64,000 bases of DNA from Gordonibacter massiliensis (ex Traore et al. 2017) (GTDB lineage: Bacteria; Actinomycetota; Coriobacteriia; Coriobacteriales; Eggerthellaceae). Under the pieces are notes generated by a model that was given only the letters and a program-made list of their open reading frames with translations, was not told the origin of the DNA and did no database searches. Positions 25,000 to 33,962 of this stretch are shown here, piece after piece. Location of the stretch: positions 2,972,168-3,036,167 of the forward strand of contig LT827128.1 in assembly GCA_900170005.1 (NCBI GenBank), in the 5' to 3' direction. The stretch's first letter is position 1; every line of letters begins with the position of its first letter. A program made the translations under genes and the position numbers.

Positions 25000-25308
25000 A
25001 TGAGCAATGCTACGCTAGCAAGCATGAACGGACGGGCGGTCGGATACGCCGACACGGGTGCTATGCCCGGTGCTTCGTGCTGTCAGATGCCGCTGTCGTT
25101 CATGAAGAACGGGGAAACGGCGACGATCGCGAAGGTGCGCGGCAAGGGCGATCTTCATCATCACTTGGAGAATCTGGGCTTTGTGGAAGGGGCTCGCGTG
25201 ACGGTGATGTCCGAGGCGGCCGGCGACCTCATCGTGGAGGTCAAAGGAACGCAGGTCGCTCTCAACAAGCAGATCGCGTCCCGCATCATCACGAGCGCCG
25301 CCACATAG
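25000..25308 (+). CDS. feoA: FeoA-domain protein (first copy)
   Basis: This 102-residue protein has a 30-residue N-terminal extension with two adjacent Cys (SCCQMPLSFM). An SH3-like FeoA domain follows (GETATIAKVRGKGDLHHHLENLGFVEGARVTVM, ending VALNKQIASRIIT). FeoA proteins support FeoB-mediated ferrous iron uptake. ATG 25000 has GGGAG 7 bp upstream; an in-frame ATG at 24988 is the alternative. The gene is separated from the second feoA by 476 bp containing a parS site. It may thus be transcribed separately from feoA2-feoB. Confidence 0.87.
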   Translation: MSNATLASMNGRAVGYADTGAMPGASCCQMPLSFMKNGETATIAKVRGKGDLHHHLENLGFVEGARVTVMSEAAGDLIVEVKGTQVALNKQIASRIITSAAT

Positions 25309-25477
25309 ACCATCGCAAACGCCGCCGCGTGGCGCGTGAATTTTTCATTCGCTTTTCGCGGCATTGCATTTTCGGCGTCGATTTGTGCAGCGCCCGGTTT
25401 TTTGCCCCCACGCCTCAGCGCTCGTTTCCGCACTCGTTTCGGCACTAGATTTTTCGCTTCTCTTTTTAGCGTACAAA

Positions 25478-25493
25478 TGTTTCACGTGAAACA
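25478..25493. other. parS-type ParB binding site, copy 1
   Basis: TGTTTCACGTGAAACA is a perfect 16-bp palindrome matching the bacterial parS consensus. An identical copy lies at 44828, and the identity extends 8 bp to the left (CGTACAAA). It lies in the 476-bp gap between the two feoA genes; the rest of that gap shows no convincing gene. Confidence 0.9.
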
Positions 25494-25784
25494 AGGCACG
25501 CGTTGGGGAGGCAAGCGCGCTCCACGGTGTCATCTTGGACGGATGCGCGTCGAGGAGCCCGGCGTGCACGTTCCCCGCTTTCGGCCCGAGCAAGGCGGCT
25601 GTAGGGAGCGTGGTCGAAGGACTTTGCGCGGCAGCGGTTGGGAAGGTCGTCGGTACAGTGCGGGAATTTCGAGCATTCGCTCGCCGGGGACGGCATAAGC
25701 GCAGGACGCTCGCTTGCATGCGGACGCATCCCATCGATTTCAGTTAGCAATGCGCAGGCAGTGACGAAAAGGAAGGAACGGCAC

Positions 25785-26024
25785 ATGGCAGAAGGGCAGA
25801 AGACGCTGCGCGACATCGCCATCGGCGAGTCGGCGACGGTGCGCCGCCTGGTGGGCGAGGGCGCCATCAAGCGCCACATCATGGACATGGGCATCACGAA
25901 GGGCACGGACGTGTTCGTGCGAAAGGTCGCGCCGCTCGGCGACCCCATCGAGGTCACGGTGCGCGGCTACGAGCTGTCGCTGCGCAAGAGCGAGGCCGAG
26001 AGCATCATGGTTTCGCCGGCCTGA
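25785..26024 (+). CDS. feoA: FeoA-domain protein (second copy)
   Basis: A 79-residue minimal FeoA: LRDIAIGESATVRRLVGEGAIKRHIMDMGITKGTDVFVRKVAPLGDPIEVTVRGYELSLRKSEAESI. It is the canonical single-domain form, unlike the first copy with its Cys-containing extension. ATG 25785 has GGAAGGAA upstream. It is expected to regulate or assemble with FeoB. Between it and feoB lie 563 bp of repeat-rich non-coding DNA, an unusual separation for a feoAB pair. Confidence 0.92.
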   Translation: MAEGQKTLRDIAIGESATVRRLVGEGAIKRHIMDMGITKGTDVFVRKVAPLGDPIEVTVRGYELSLRKSEAESIMVSPA

Positions 26025-26084
26025 CGGCCGGCGAAGCGCGCCGACTGCTGCGCCGCGTAGCAAGTCCCTTCAGGGGCGGCTTTC

Positions 26085-26171
26085 CGTGGTGCTCCATCTT
26101 GTCGCGCTGGCTTGGGCTCACGTGCGGAAGCACGCTTCGCCCAACCCATCACGTCAATCTGGAGCACCACG
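26085..26171. repeat. Imperfect long inverted repeat between feoA and feoB
   Basis: CGTGGTGCTCCA (26087-26098) is matched by TGGAGCACCACG (26159-26170). Pairing continues imperfectly inward, with TTGGGC near 26123 and GCCCAA near 26143. It has the form of a decayed MITE. Confidence 0.6.
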
Positions 26172-26230
26172 AAAACCCTCGCTGACCTCGGTGGACCTGC
26201 GGCTTTGTTTTCGCGCTTCGCGCGAATCGA

Positions 26231-26310
26231 GCGAACCTGGACTCGGGCGCGTGCGGTCGAGCTTCATCGGGCGAACCTAGGTTCAGACGCGTGCGGTCGA
26301 GCTTCGATAT
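26231..26310 (+). repeat. Two tandem 40-bp repeats and short GGACCGAACCTC repeats
   Basis: Units 26231-26270 and 26271-26310 both begin GCGAACCT and share the exact 18-mer CGCGTGCGGTCGAGCTTC. A tandem CGGACCGAACCT pair follows near 26331. No gene is supported in 26025-26587. The last 60 bp turn AT-rich and probably hold the feoB promoter. Confidence 0.7.
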
Positions 26311-26587
26311 TGAGCCACGGTATCGAAACTCGGACCGAACCTCGGACCGAACCTCGATCTCGAGCCTCAGCCATGAGGGACTCCTCAGTTTTTTCGCGCT
26401 TCGCGTACAGAGCGCTCCGGCGTTTATTTTTTGAGATTGAGTTAGTTACAGTTAACTTCGCGCGTGCGGTGCTGGGAAACGCCGGACTGCGCGGACGAAA
26501 CAGGAGCGCCCGTCTGGGAAAGTCGGGTGGAACGGAAGGAGCCGTACGGCGTGTCCGCCGAACGGCGTCATGTGGGAAAGGCAGAAC

Positions 26588-28939
26588 ATGGGAATTCGCA
26601 TAGCGCTTGCCGGCAATCCGAACTGCGGCAAGACGACGATGTTCAACGACCTCACCGGAGCCTCGCAGTACGTAGGCAACTGGCCGGGCGTGACCGTCGA
26701 GAAGAAGGAAGGCACCTACACGCGCGACAAGGACGTGACCATCACGGACCTGCCGGGCGTCTACTCGCTTTCGCCGTACTCTCCCGAGGAGATCGTGACG
26801 CGCGACTACCTGCTTGACGGCCGCCCCGACGCGGTCATCAACCTGGTGGACGCCACGAACATGGAGCGCAACCTCTACCTGACGACGCAGATCCTCGATC
26901 TGGGCCTTCCGGTGGTCGTGGCCCTGAACATGATGGATCTGGTGGAGAAGAACGGCGACAAGATCGACGCGGCGTTGCTCTCGAAGAAGCTGGGCTGCCC
27001 CGTGGTGGAGACGTCGGCGCTCAAGGGCCGCGGCATGGACGACCTGCTGAAAACCGCCATCGACGCGGCGAAGAAGGGCGCGCCCGCCGCGCCCGATATG
27101 CGCTTCGCCCCCGAGGTTGAAGAGGCGCTGGCCAAGATCATCGACGTGCTGGGCGCGCGCGTGACGCCGAACGTGGCGCGCTGGTTCGCCATCAAGCTTT
27201 TGGAAGGCGAGCAGAAGACCATCGACCAACTGGACCTGCCCGCTGGCGACCTCTCCGCCCTATCCGCCGTTCGCGAGGCGCTCGAGGACCGCATGGACGA
27301 CGATGCCGAGAGCGTCGTCACCGGCGAGCGCTACGACGCCATCGGCGACGTGGTGTCCGCGGCCGTGAAGAAGTCGCTCAAGGGAACCACCACCACGCAG
27401 AAGATCGACCGCGTGGTGACGAACCGCTGGCTGGGCATTCCCATTTTCGTGGTCATCATGTTCCTGGTGTACTTCATATCCGTGTCCACGGTGGGCACGC
27501 TGTTCACCGACTGGGCCAACGACGGCGTGTTCGGCGACGGCTGGCTCTACACCGGCACCGAGCAGTACGACGAGGCCGTGGGCGAATGGGAAGAGAGCGT
27601 GGCGGCCGCCGAAGAGGGCGGCGCTTCCGAGGGCGAGCTGGCGCTGCTGGCCGAGGAGGAGCCCGACCCCGCCGCGTTCGGCTTGTACGTTCCGGGCCTC
27701 ACGCCCGTGGTGACCGATGCGCTCGAGTCCATCGGCACGGCTCCCTGGCTCGTGAGCCTCATCGTCAGCGGCATTTTGGCCGGCGTGGGCGCGGTGCTCG
27801 GCTTCGTTCCCCAGATGATCGTGCTGTTCCTGCTGCTTTCGCTTCTGGAGGCCTGCGGCTACATGGCGCGCGTCGCGTTCATCATGGACCGCATCTTCCG
27901 CAAGTTCGGGCTGTCGGGCAAGAGCTTCATCCCCATGCTCATCGCGTCGGGTTGCGGCGTGCCCGCCGTCATGGCCACCAAGACCATCGAGAACGAGAAG
28001 GACCGTCGCATGACCATCATGACGACGACCATGATCCCCTGCGGCGCGAAGCTGCCCATCATCGCGCTCGTATTCGGCGCCATCGCCGGTGCGGACGCCG
28101 CTTCCACCTGGTGGATCGCCCCGGTGTTCTACTTCTTGGGGGTCATCGCCATCATCGTCTCCGGCATCATGCTGCGCAAGACCAAGATGTTCGCCGGCGA
28201 GGCCACGCCGTTCATCATGGAGCTGCCGCAGTACCACGTCCCGGCTGCGAAGAACGTGCTTCTGGCAACGTGGGAGCGCGTGAAGAGCTTCATCGTGAAG
28301 GCCGGCACCATCATTTTCCTGTCGTCCATCGTCATCTGGTTCCTTATGAACTTTGGGTTCTACGAGGGCGCGTTCGGCCTGCTCGACACCGAGATGGACG
28401 ACTACATCCAGTACAGCCTCATGGCCGGCTTGGGCAACGCCATCGCGTGGATCTTCGCGCCGCTCGGCTTCGGCAATTGGGAGTCCACGGTCACGTCCAT
28501 CACGGGCCTCGTGGCCAAGGAGAACGTGGTGGCAACTGTCGGCATCCTCACCAGCCTGGGCGAGGCGGGCGAAGCCGATCCGTCCATGTGGATGGCGTTC
28601 GGCGCCCTCATGGGCGGCAGCGTGCCGGCGATCCTCGCCTTCTGCGCCTTCCACCTGCTGTGCGCCCCGTGCTTCGCCGCCATCGGCACCATCCGCCGCC
28701 AGATGGCGAGCGCGAAGTGGACGTGGTTCGCCATCGGGTACATGACGGTGTTCGCGTGGGCCGTGGGCCTGATGATCTACCAGTTCGGCATGCTTTTGGG
28801 CGGCGGCGGGTTCAACGGGTGGACCGGCGTGGCGCTCGTCGTACTGGCCGGCATGCTGTTCCAGCTGTTCCGCCCCATGCCGAGGTACGACGGCAAGAGC
28901 TCTGCCGGGCGGCTCGAAGCCGAGAAGAACGCCGCGTAA
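26588..28939 (+). CDS. feoB: Ferrous iron transporter FeoB
   Basis: This 783-residue protein has an N-terminal G-domain (G1 GNPNCGKT at 9-16, DLPG near 56, NMMD near 120) and a helical spacer domain. The membrane permease half has two Gate motifs with Cys (GCGVPAVMATK, and CAPCFAAIGT). An acidic insert of about 45 residues (EEGGASEGELALLAEEEPDP) sits in the first external loop. It imports Fe2+ with GTPase-linked gating. ATG 26588 is favoured by GGAAAGG 7 bp upstream; ATG 26570 would add six residues. A Cys-rich partner follows 143 bp later. Confidence 0.95.
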   Translation: MGIRIALAGNPNCGKTTMFNDLTGASQYVGNWPGVTVEKKEGTYTRDKDVTITDLPGVYSLSPYSPEEIVTRDYLLDGRPDAVINLVDATNMERNLYLTTQILDLGLPVVVALNMMDLVEKNGDKIDAALLSKKLGCPVVETSALKGRGMDDLLKTAIDAAKKGAPAAPDMRFAPEVEEALAKIIDVLGARVTPNVARWFAIKLLEGEQKTIDQLDLPAGDLSALSAVREALEDRMDDDAESVVTGERYDAIGDVVSAAVKKSLKGTTTTQKIDRVVTNRWLGIPIFVVIMFLVYFISVSTVGTLFTDWANDGVFGDGWLYTGTEQYDEAVGEWEESVAAAEEGGASEGELALLAEEEPDPAAFGLYVPGLTPVVTDALESIGTAPWLVSLIVSGILAGVGAVLGFVPQMIVLFLLLSLLEACGYMARVAFIMDRIFRKFGLSGKSFIPMLIASGCGVPAVMATKTIENEKDRRMTIMTTTMIPCGAKLPIIALVFGAIAGADAASTWWIAPVFYFLGVIAIIVSGIMLRKTKMFAGEATPFIMELPQYHVPAAKNVLLATWERVKSFIVKAGTIIFLSSIVIWFLMNFGFYEGAFGLLDTEMDDYIQYSLMAGLGNAIAWIFAPLGFGNWESTVTSITGLVAKENVVATVGILTSLGEAGEADPSMWMAFGALMGGSVPAILAFCAFHLLCAPCFAAIGTIRRQMASAKWTWFAIGYMTVFAWAVGLMIYQFGMLLGGGGFNGWTGVALVVLAGMLFQLFRPMPRYDGKSSAGRLEAEKNAA

Positions 28940-29082
28940 GGCGTGCGGAAACGGAGCGCCAGCCCCTTTGCGGTCTGCGCTCCGCAAACGCCGGGGAACG
29001 AATCGGCCTGCGATCGCGGCGATCGCCCGCTTGGAAGTCGATGTCCCGCCGCAGGGCGGGCGCTAAGGAAAGGAGGCTCCTT

Positions 29083-29313
29083 ATGGCGCCTTTGGATATT
29101 TCGCCAGCCACGATCGTGTTAGCACTTGTCATTGCGGCGCTGGCCGTGTTGGCCGTGCGTCGGCTGGTGAGGCGCGGCACCTGCGATTGCCACGATCACT
29201 GCGGCGACAAGCCGGCGGGAGGGGGTTGCGCGGGCTGTTCCGGATGCGGGGCCGTGGACACTATGGTCGCCGATATGGAGCGCGCCGCGAAGCAGGCGAG
29301 CGCCCGTTCCTGA
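29083..29313 (+). CDS. FeoB-associated Cys-rich membrane protein
   Basis: A 76-residue protein with one N-terminal helix (about 8-26, ATIVLALVIAALAVLAVRRL) and a Cys/His cluster CDCHDHCGDKPAGGGCAGCSGC, then a short polar tail. Small proteins of this design commonly follow feoB in anaerobes and are named for that association. The Cys cluster could bind Fe2+ at the cytoplasmic face, but this is unproven. A strong AAGGAGG site precedes ATG 29083. It ends the feoB transcript segment before the regulator's promoter. Confidence 0.85.
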   Translation: MAPLDISPATIVLALVIAALAVLAVRRLVRRGTCDCHDHCGDKPAGGGCAGCSGCGAVDTMVADMERAAKQASARS

Positions 29314-29359
29314 TGACGGTTGCCTATGTGGAGGAATTGTAAACCAAGGTAAACTTCTC

Positions 29360-29391
29360 TTGACCATACCTATAAGTTAGCATAGACTAAC
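29360..29391 (+). promoter_or_regulatory. Promoter with operator palindrome upstream of the DtxR-like gene
   Basis: TTGACC (29360-29365) and TAGACT (29383-29388) are spaced by 17 bp. The palindrome GTTAGCATAGACTAAC (29376-29391, 5-bp perfect arms) covers the -10. It resembles binding sites of DtxR/MntR/IdeR repressors (TTAGG-type halves). The coding start is about 395 bp downstream. Confidence 0.55.
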
Positions 29392-29526
29392 AAATGTCAG
29401 AAAGCGACCGTGAGATTCGAAAAGCACCTGGCAGGTGCCATCGAACGAGCATCGCTCTCTGCCTCCTCTTCTTGCTGACACGGCGGCGAAGGCTCCTCTC
29501 GTCTGGCCTGTTCGCCGCACAGCATC

Positions 29527-29560
29527 GCCGACGGGGAATACCCCCCTCTTCCCCGTCGGC
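29527..29560 (+). other. GC-rich hairpin in the long leader of the DtxR-like gene
   Basis: GCCGACGGGGAA (29527-29538) pairs perfectly with 29549-29560 across a 10-nt C-rich loop. No T-run follows, so it is not a simple terminator. I did not recognise a known riboswitch in 29392-29789. Confidence 0.5.
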
Positions 29561-29789
29561 ACTCCTCCTCTTTCAACTTGGAATCCAATCTGCGCGCCTC
29601 GCTTGCGCGCCTGTCCGCACGTGCGCCCGGCCCGCTCGGCCGTATGCTCGCGGGCGTCGACCGGCTGCAAAAGACCCCGCCGTTTCCGGGGCGGGTTCAA
29701 CCGAGCGACGATGGGCCAACTCGGCGGCGGCCTTTCGGGCCGGGGGTGCGGTGTGGTACCATGAAGGGCAGCGCGAAGGAGGGTTCCCC

Positions 29790-30170
29790 TTGGAAAAAAT
29801 GTCTATGTCGCACGAGGACTATCTTGAGGCCATCGTCATGCTGGGCGGCACGACGGAAGTGCCGGTACGTTCGGTTGACATCGCTACGAAGCTCGGCGTT
29901 TCCAAAGCATCGGTCAACAAGGCCGTGACCTCCTTGAAAGAGAAGGGCCTCGCCGATCAGCCGTATTACGGCGACATCACGCTCACGGACGAGGGATACG
30001 CCTACGGTTCGTCGGTGCTCGACCGCCACCACATGCTGTTCACGTTCCTTACGAAGGCGCTCGGCATTCCCGAAGAGCAGGCCGAGAAAGAGGCGTGCCT
30101 CATGGAGCACGCCATCAGCGACGAGTCGTTCAAAAAATGGAGTTCTTATATTAAGAAGCTCAGCCTTTAG
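29790..30170 (+). CDS. DtxR/MntR-family metal-dependent regulator
   Basis: This 126-residue protein matches the N-terminal HTH and dimerisation domains of the DtxR/MntR family: HEDYLEAIVMLGG, VRSVDIATKLGVSKASVNKAVTSLKEKGL, YGDITLTDEGY, then HHMLFTFLTKALGIP and CLMEHAISDE. The metal ligands expected from the family (His, Glu, Cys around RHHML and ACLMEH) are present. There is no SH3 domain. The TTG start 29790 has AAGGAGGG 6 bp upstream. It sits just downstream of feoB and probably represses iron uptake and perhaps itself. Confidence 0.88.
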   Translation: MEKMSMSHEDYLEAIVMLGGTTEVPVRSVDIATKLGVSKASVNKAVTSLKEKGLADQPYYGDITLTDEGYAYGSSVLDRHHMLFTFLTKALGIPEEQAEKEACLMEHAISDESFKKWSSYIKKLSL

Positions 30171-30181
30171 CCATCGCAAAG

Positions 30182-30203
30182 CGCCGCCTCGAGCGGCGTT
30201 TTT
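30182..30203 (+). terminator. Rho-independent terminator after the DtxR-like gene
   Basis: CGCCGC-CTCGA-GCGGCG stem-loop (30182-30198) directly followed by TTTTT, 12 bp after the stop codon. Confidence 0.85.
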
Positions 30204-30355
30204 CGTGTTGGCGCTCGCGTTTCAACGGTTTTGCAACAGGCTGCCGCACTGCGGGCGTTCGGTGGCGGGGGCCGTGCTTCTGTGGTATCCTTGGCAATGC
30301 TTCTGGCATTACACCCACCATCAACGAACCACGATGCTAAGAGGAGCGCATTCCA

Positions 30356-31336
30356 TTGGGCAACCAAGCGAATATACTTTCGTTTGACGAGGCGAAACGT
30401 GAATCGGGCGCAGCGCGCTCGTCTTCTGTCGCGCCTGGAAAGTCCGCGCGCAGGCACGCCCCCGGCAGGGCGTCGAGCGCATCCTCTCGTCGCTCCGGCA
30501 CCCGCGTGGCCTCGTCGGCCGCCCGCGTGTCCGGCACGGCAGGCGTCGTTTCCACTCGCTCGGCTAACGCTGCGTACTCCGAACGCGGTTCCCGCTCCGT
30601 GCGCGTCGACTCCGCGCCCCGTCGTGGCGCCCATGCCAAGCAAAGCGTTGCCGACGAGATCGAAGCGTCGCGCGACGAGGCGCAAGACGCTCCCGAGAAG
30701 CGCTCGCACCTGCAGGAGTTCCGCCGCAAGCGCCAGAAGGGCCGTGCCGACAAGAAGTTCGACAAACAGTTCGGGGGCGGCGCCCGCACGAGCGACGCCG
30801 CGTCCGCAGGACCGCGGGCGGCCGTGTACAAGGGCGAGATGGGCACCAACCACAAGCGCGCCGCGCGCATGCAGAACGACGCGGCGGGGAAGACCCGCAC
30901 GTTCTCGCTCGCCTCGCTCAATCCGCTGGCGGTGCTCTCGGCTTGGAAGCGCTCGCCCAAGTTCATAGCGAGCGCCGGCGTGATGGTGTGCCTGCTGCTC
31001 TCGTGCTGGTTCCTGTACACTCCCGCGCAGCAGCTGTACCAGTCGGTGCGCGAGCACGATCGGCTCGAGGCGGAGTACGCCGCCATCGAGCAGCGCAACG
31101 CCTCGCTGCAATCCGAGGTTGAGTCCCTGCAGACGGACTCCGGCATCGAAGACCGGGCGCACCAGCAGTTCGGCTGGGTGCCGGAGGGCGAGCAAACCGC
31201 CAACGTGCACGGCCTTTCCGACGGCGTGGCCGACGGCTCCGGCTCCAACTTCACGGCGAACATCGTGCCCGGCAGCATCGAGGCCCCCGAGACGTGGTAC
31301 TCGCCGGTGCTCGACGTTCTCTTCGGCGTGAAATAA
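30356..31336 (+). CDS. FtsB/DivIC-like septum protein
   Basis: A 326-residue protein starting at TTG, with AAGAGGAG 9 bp upstream. The first 190 residues are basic, Ser/Arg/Ala-rich and probably disordered. One membrane helix (about 203-222, FIASAGVMVCLLLSCWFLY) is followed by a coiled coil (EHDRLEAEYAAIEQRNASLQSEVESL) and the short DivIC/FtsB-type tail DRAHQQFGWVPEGE. Such proteins bridge FtsL/FtsQ in the divisome. The very long basic cytoplasmic region is typical of some actinobacterial versions. It is followed 55 bp later by ppx/gppA, a pairing seen in many Gram-positives. Confidence 0.75.
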   Translation: MGNQANILSFDEAKRESGAARSSSVAPGKSARRHAPGRASSASSRRSGTRVASSAARVSGTAGVVSTRSANAAYSERGSRSVRVDSAPRRGAHAKQSVADEIEASRDEAQDAPEKRSHLQEFRRKRQKGRADKKFDKQFGGGARTSDAASAGPRAAVYKGEMGTNHKRAARMQNDAAGKTRTFSLASLNPLAVLSAWKRSPKFIASAGVMVCLLLSCWFLYTPAQQLYQSVREHDRLEAEYAAIEQRNASLQSEVESLQTDSGIEDRAHQQFGWVPEGEQTANVHGLSDGVADGSGSNFTANIVPGSIEAPETWYSPVLDVLFGVK

Positions 31337-31391
31337 GCCGTCGATCCCCGCCATCAGGCCCCATCTGCGTTCGAGGAGGAACCGACTACCC

Positions 31392-32393
31392 ATGGCCACC
31401 CATCTGACGAATCCGACGCCCGCTTGTCCGGCCGCCGGCGCGTTGCGCCCCGGCCGTTACGCCGCCATCGACATCGGCACGGTGACGTGCCGCATGCTCG
31501 TGGCCGACATCGACGATGCGGGCTCGCTGCACGAGCTGCGGCGCGAATACGCCATCACGAACCTGGGCGAGGACGTGGACGCCACGGGCATGCTGAAACA
31601 CGAGGCCATGCGCCGCGTGGCCGAGGTCGTCGCGCGCTATCGAAAGATTCTCGACGAGTGCGCTCCCGCAGATGGAAGCGGCGTGACCGTGACGGCCGTG
31701 GCCACGTCGGCCTCGCGCGACGCAGGCAACGCCGACGAGTTCGTGGCCATGCTGGCTGACGTGGGCGTGACGCTCGCCGTCGTGCCGGGCGAGCGCGAGG
31801 CGGCGCTGTCGTTCGCGGGCGCCTCGTGCGACTTCGCGGGCGAGCGCCTTCTCGTCGTCGACGTGGGCGGCGGCTCGACGGAGCTCGTCGCGGGACAGGC
31901 GGGCGGTCGGCCCGTGCAGGCGCACTCGTTCAACATCGGGTGCCGGCGCGTGACCGAGAAGTTCCTGGCCGCGGACCCGCCTTCCGCAGACGAACTCGAT
32001 CGCGCCCGCGCTTGGATCGCGGAGGGCATGCGGCCCTACTTCGACGACCTGCGCTCGTCCGGGTTCTCGCTCGAGCGCATGGTGGCCGTGGCCGGCACGG
32101 CCACGAGCGTGGTGGCCGTGCACAAGCGCATGGCGGAGTACGACTCGTCCCGCGTGCACCGCTCCGTGGTCGAACGGGCGACGCTCGACGAGGTGTACGC
32201 GCAGCTTGCCGGCGCGACGCTGGACGAGCGTCGCCAGGTGGTGGGGCTCGACCCCGGCCGGGCACCCGTGATCGTGGCCGGCTTGGTCATTCTGCAGGTG
32301 GTGCTGGACTTGGCGGGCATGCCCTCGTTCACGGTAAGCGAATCGGACATCCTCCACGGCATCGTCTTGGATGCGGCCCGAGCGGCCGACTAA
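31392..32393 (+). CDS. Ppx/GppA family phosphatase
   Basis: This 333-residue protein has an ASKHA-fold ATPase-like core: AAIDIGTVTCRMLVADI (phosphate 1), then VATSASRDAGNADEF, and VVDVGGGSTELVAG (phosphate 2). The C-terminal half has MVAVAGTATSVVAVH and ends near the DILHGIVLD helix. Enzymes of this family hydrolyse polyphosphate or the guanosine pentaphosphate alarmone. At about 330 residues it is the short, single-module form without the HD domain. The ribosome-binding site GAGGAGG precedes ATG 31392. The upstream divisome gene and the downstream tRNA are on the same strand. Confidence 0.9.
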   Translation: MATHLTNPTPACPAAGALRPGRYAAIDIGTVTCRMLVADIDDAGSLHELRREYAITNLGEDVDATGMLKHEAMRRVAEVVARYRKILDECAPADGSGVTVTAVATSASRDAGNADEFVAMLADVGVTLAVVPGEREAALSFAGASCDFAGERLLVVDVGGGSTELVAGQAGGRPVQAHSFNIGCRRVTEKFLAADPPSADELDRARAWIAEGMRPYFDDLRSSGFSLERMVAVAGTATSVVAVHKRMAEYDSSRVHRSVVERATLDEVYAQLAGATLDERRQVVGLDPGRAPVIVAGLVILQVVLDLAGMPSFTVSESDILHGIVLDAARAAD

Positions 32394-32517
32394 CGCGGGC
32401 CGCGCAACGGAACAGGACAACCTGGTCCGCCCGCGCTCAAAATTTGCTACCATATACAAGCTGTCCTTGGCAAGCTTCCCGCAACGCGGACGCTTCGCCG
32501 GGGCACGGGGACCACGT

Positions 32518-32602
32518 GGGAGCGTGGCGGAATTGGCAGACGCAGCGGACTTAAAATCCGCCATCTTCGGATATGTGGGTTCGAGTCCCACCGCTCCTAC
32601 CA
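32518..32602 (+). tRNA. tRNA-Leu (UAA anticodon)
   Basis: The 85-nt cloverleaf has a 7-bp acceptor (GGGAGCG/CGCTCCT, first pair G-U) and an anticodon arm GCGGA-CTTAAAA-TCCGC giving TAA. It also has a class II variable arm (CATCTTCGGATATG region), TTCGAGT in the T loop, and an encoded 3' CCA. Confidence 0.95.
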
Positions 32603-32857
32603 TGTTGGACGACGCCCAAGCGAGCGCACGTCCGGGACGTCCCGGCGGGGCTCGAACCGATGAGGTGGTTTCGCGTTGCTTATGCAGCCTCTCGCATACG
32701 GGCGGTCGGGGCATGCAGTTTTCACGTAGATGACGGTGCCGGTCGCCTTGCCGGTTCATGGCGCGCAGGATGGTTGTGGTACGATTGCTCAAGCGTCTGC
32801 GCCGCGTGCGTTCGGTGCGTTTAGGGCAATGTCTATCCGTCTATCGAAGAAAGCGTT

Positions 32858-33907
32858 ATGGACAACATCAACGACATCATCGCGGCTGTCGAAGAGCCGC
32901 CCGAAACCTTCGAAGAATACCTCACCTGCTACGCCGACAAGGTCGGCCAACTGGTGAACTCGTACATTCCCCAGGGCTCGCACCCTGACATGAACCGGTA
33001 TTTGTACGATCCGCTGAACGCGTACAGCCAGAACGGTGGCAAGCGCCACCGTCCGCTCATCTGTTTCGCGGCCTGCCGCGCGGTGGGCGGCGACATGGCG
33101 CGCGCCACGAGCGCGGCGGCCGCCATCGAGCACTTCCACACGGCGGCGCTCATCCACGACGACATCGCCGACGAGGCCGAGCTGCGTCGCGGCGAGCCCT
33201 GCCTGCACCTCACCGAGGGCATGGGCCTTGCCATCAACATGGGCGATTTGGCGCTGTCGCTGGTGAACGGCACGGTCATCAACGACCCGCTGCTCGACGA
33301 CGCCACCAAGGTGCGCGTGGTGAACGAGCTCATCGAGATGACGCGCCGCACCATTGAGGGCCAAGCGCTCGACATCGGCTGGGCGCGCGACGGCCGCTAC
33401 GACATCACGCCCGAGGACTACCTCGTCATGGCCACGCACAAGACGGCGCACTACTCCGGGGCCGTGCCGCTGGCCATCGGCGCCATCATCGGCGAAGGCA
33501 CCGAGACCGAAATCGAGGCGCTGCGCAACTACGGCTTGGACACGGGCCTCGCGTTCCAGATCCAGGACGACCTGCTGAACCTCGTCGGCTCCGAGGAGAG
33601 CACGAAGAAGGACTTCCGCAACGACATCACCGAGGGCAAGCGCACGCTCATGGTGGTGCACGCGCTGCAGCACTCCGACGACCGGGGGCGCCTCATCGAC
33701 ATCCTCTCGTCGAAGGAGAAGGACCAGGCCGTGCTCGCCGAGGCCGTCGACATCATGGAGGCGTCCGGCAGCATAGAGTACGCGCGCAACTACGCCGAGA
33801 ACCTCACGAGCATCGCGAAGAACCGCTTGGTGGACATGGTGCGCCCCTCCGCATCGCGCGACCTGCTCACCTCCATGGCCGATTGGTTCGTCAACAGGTT
33901 GAAGTAA
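32858..33907 (+). CDS. Polyprenyl synthetase (trans-isoprenyl diphosphate synthase)
   Basis: This 349-residue enzyme has the first Asp-rich motif DDIADEAELRRG (about residue 100) and GGKRHRP upstream of it. The second motif is DDLLNLVGSEESTKKDFRNDITEGKRTL. The first motif is DDxxD. It condenses isopentenyl diphosphate onto allylic primers to give C15-C20 or longer prenyl diphosphates. These feed quinone and cell-wall lipid carriers; chain length cannot be read with certainty. An extra N-terminal segment of about 35 residues is present. It stands alone behind the tRNA. Confidence 0.9.
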   Translation: MDNINDIIAAVEEPPETFEEYLTCYADKVGQLVNSYIPQGSHPDMNRYLYDPLNAYSQNGGKRHRPLICFAACRAVGGDMARATSAAAAIEHFHTAALIHDDIADEAELRRGEPCLHLTEGMGLAINMGDLALSLVNGTVINDPLLDDATKVRVVNELIEMTRRTIEGQALDIGWARDGRYDITPEDYLVMATHKTAHYSGAVPLAIGAIIGEGTETEIEALRNYGLDTGLAFQIQDDLLNLVGSEESTKKDFRNDITEGKRTLMVVHALQHSDDRGRLIDILSSKEKDQAVLAEAVDIMEASGSIEYARNYAENLTSIAKNRLVDMVRPSASRDLLTSMADWFVNRLK

Positions 33908-33962
33908 CGAAGCGCCCGCCTTCGTCATCCTGAGCGGAGGAGGCGGGACGCCGCACCCCCCC

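Noticed and set aside
25309-25784. Additional small coding frames between the two feoA genes
   Set aside because: Frames are short and lack ribosome-binding sites and recognisable composition. The clear signal there is the parS site.
29394-29789. Upstream ATG extending the DtxR-like protein by 132 residues
   Set aside because: The extension is low-complexity and Arg-rich, with no family match. The TTG at 29790 has an excellent ribosome-binding site and gives the normal family N-terminus.
30231-30968. An alternative frame overlapping the FtsB-like gene
   Set aside because: It is Pro/Arg/Ser-rich shadow sequence. The overlapping frame has a membrane helix, coiled coil and FtsB-type tail.
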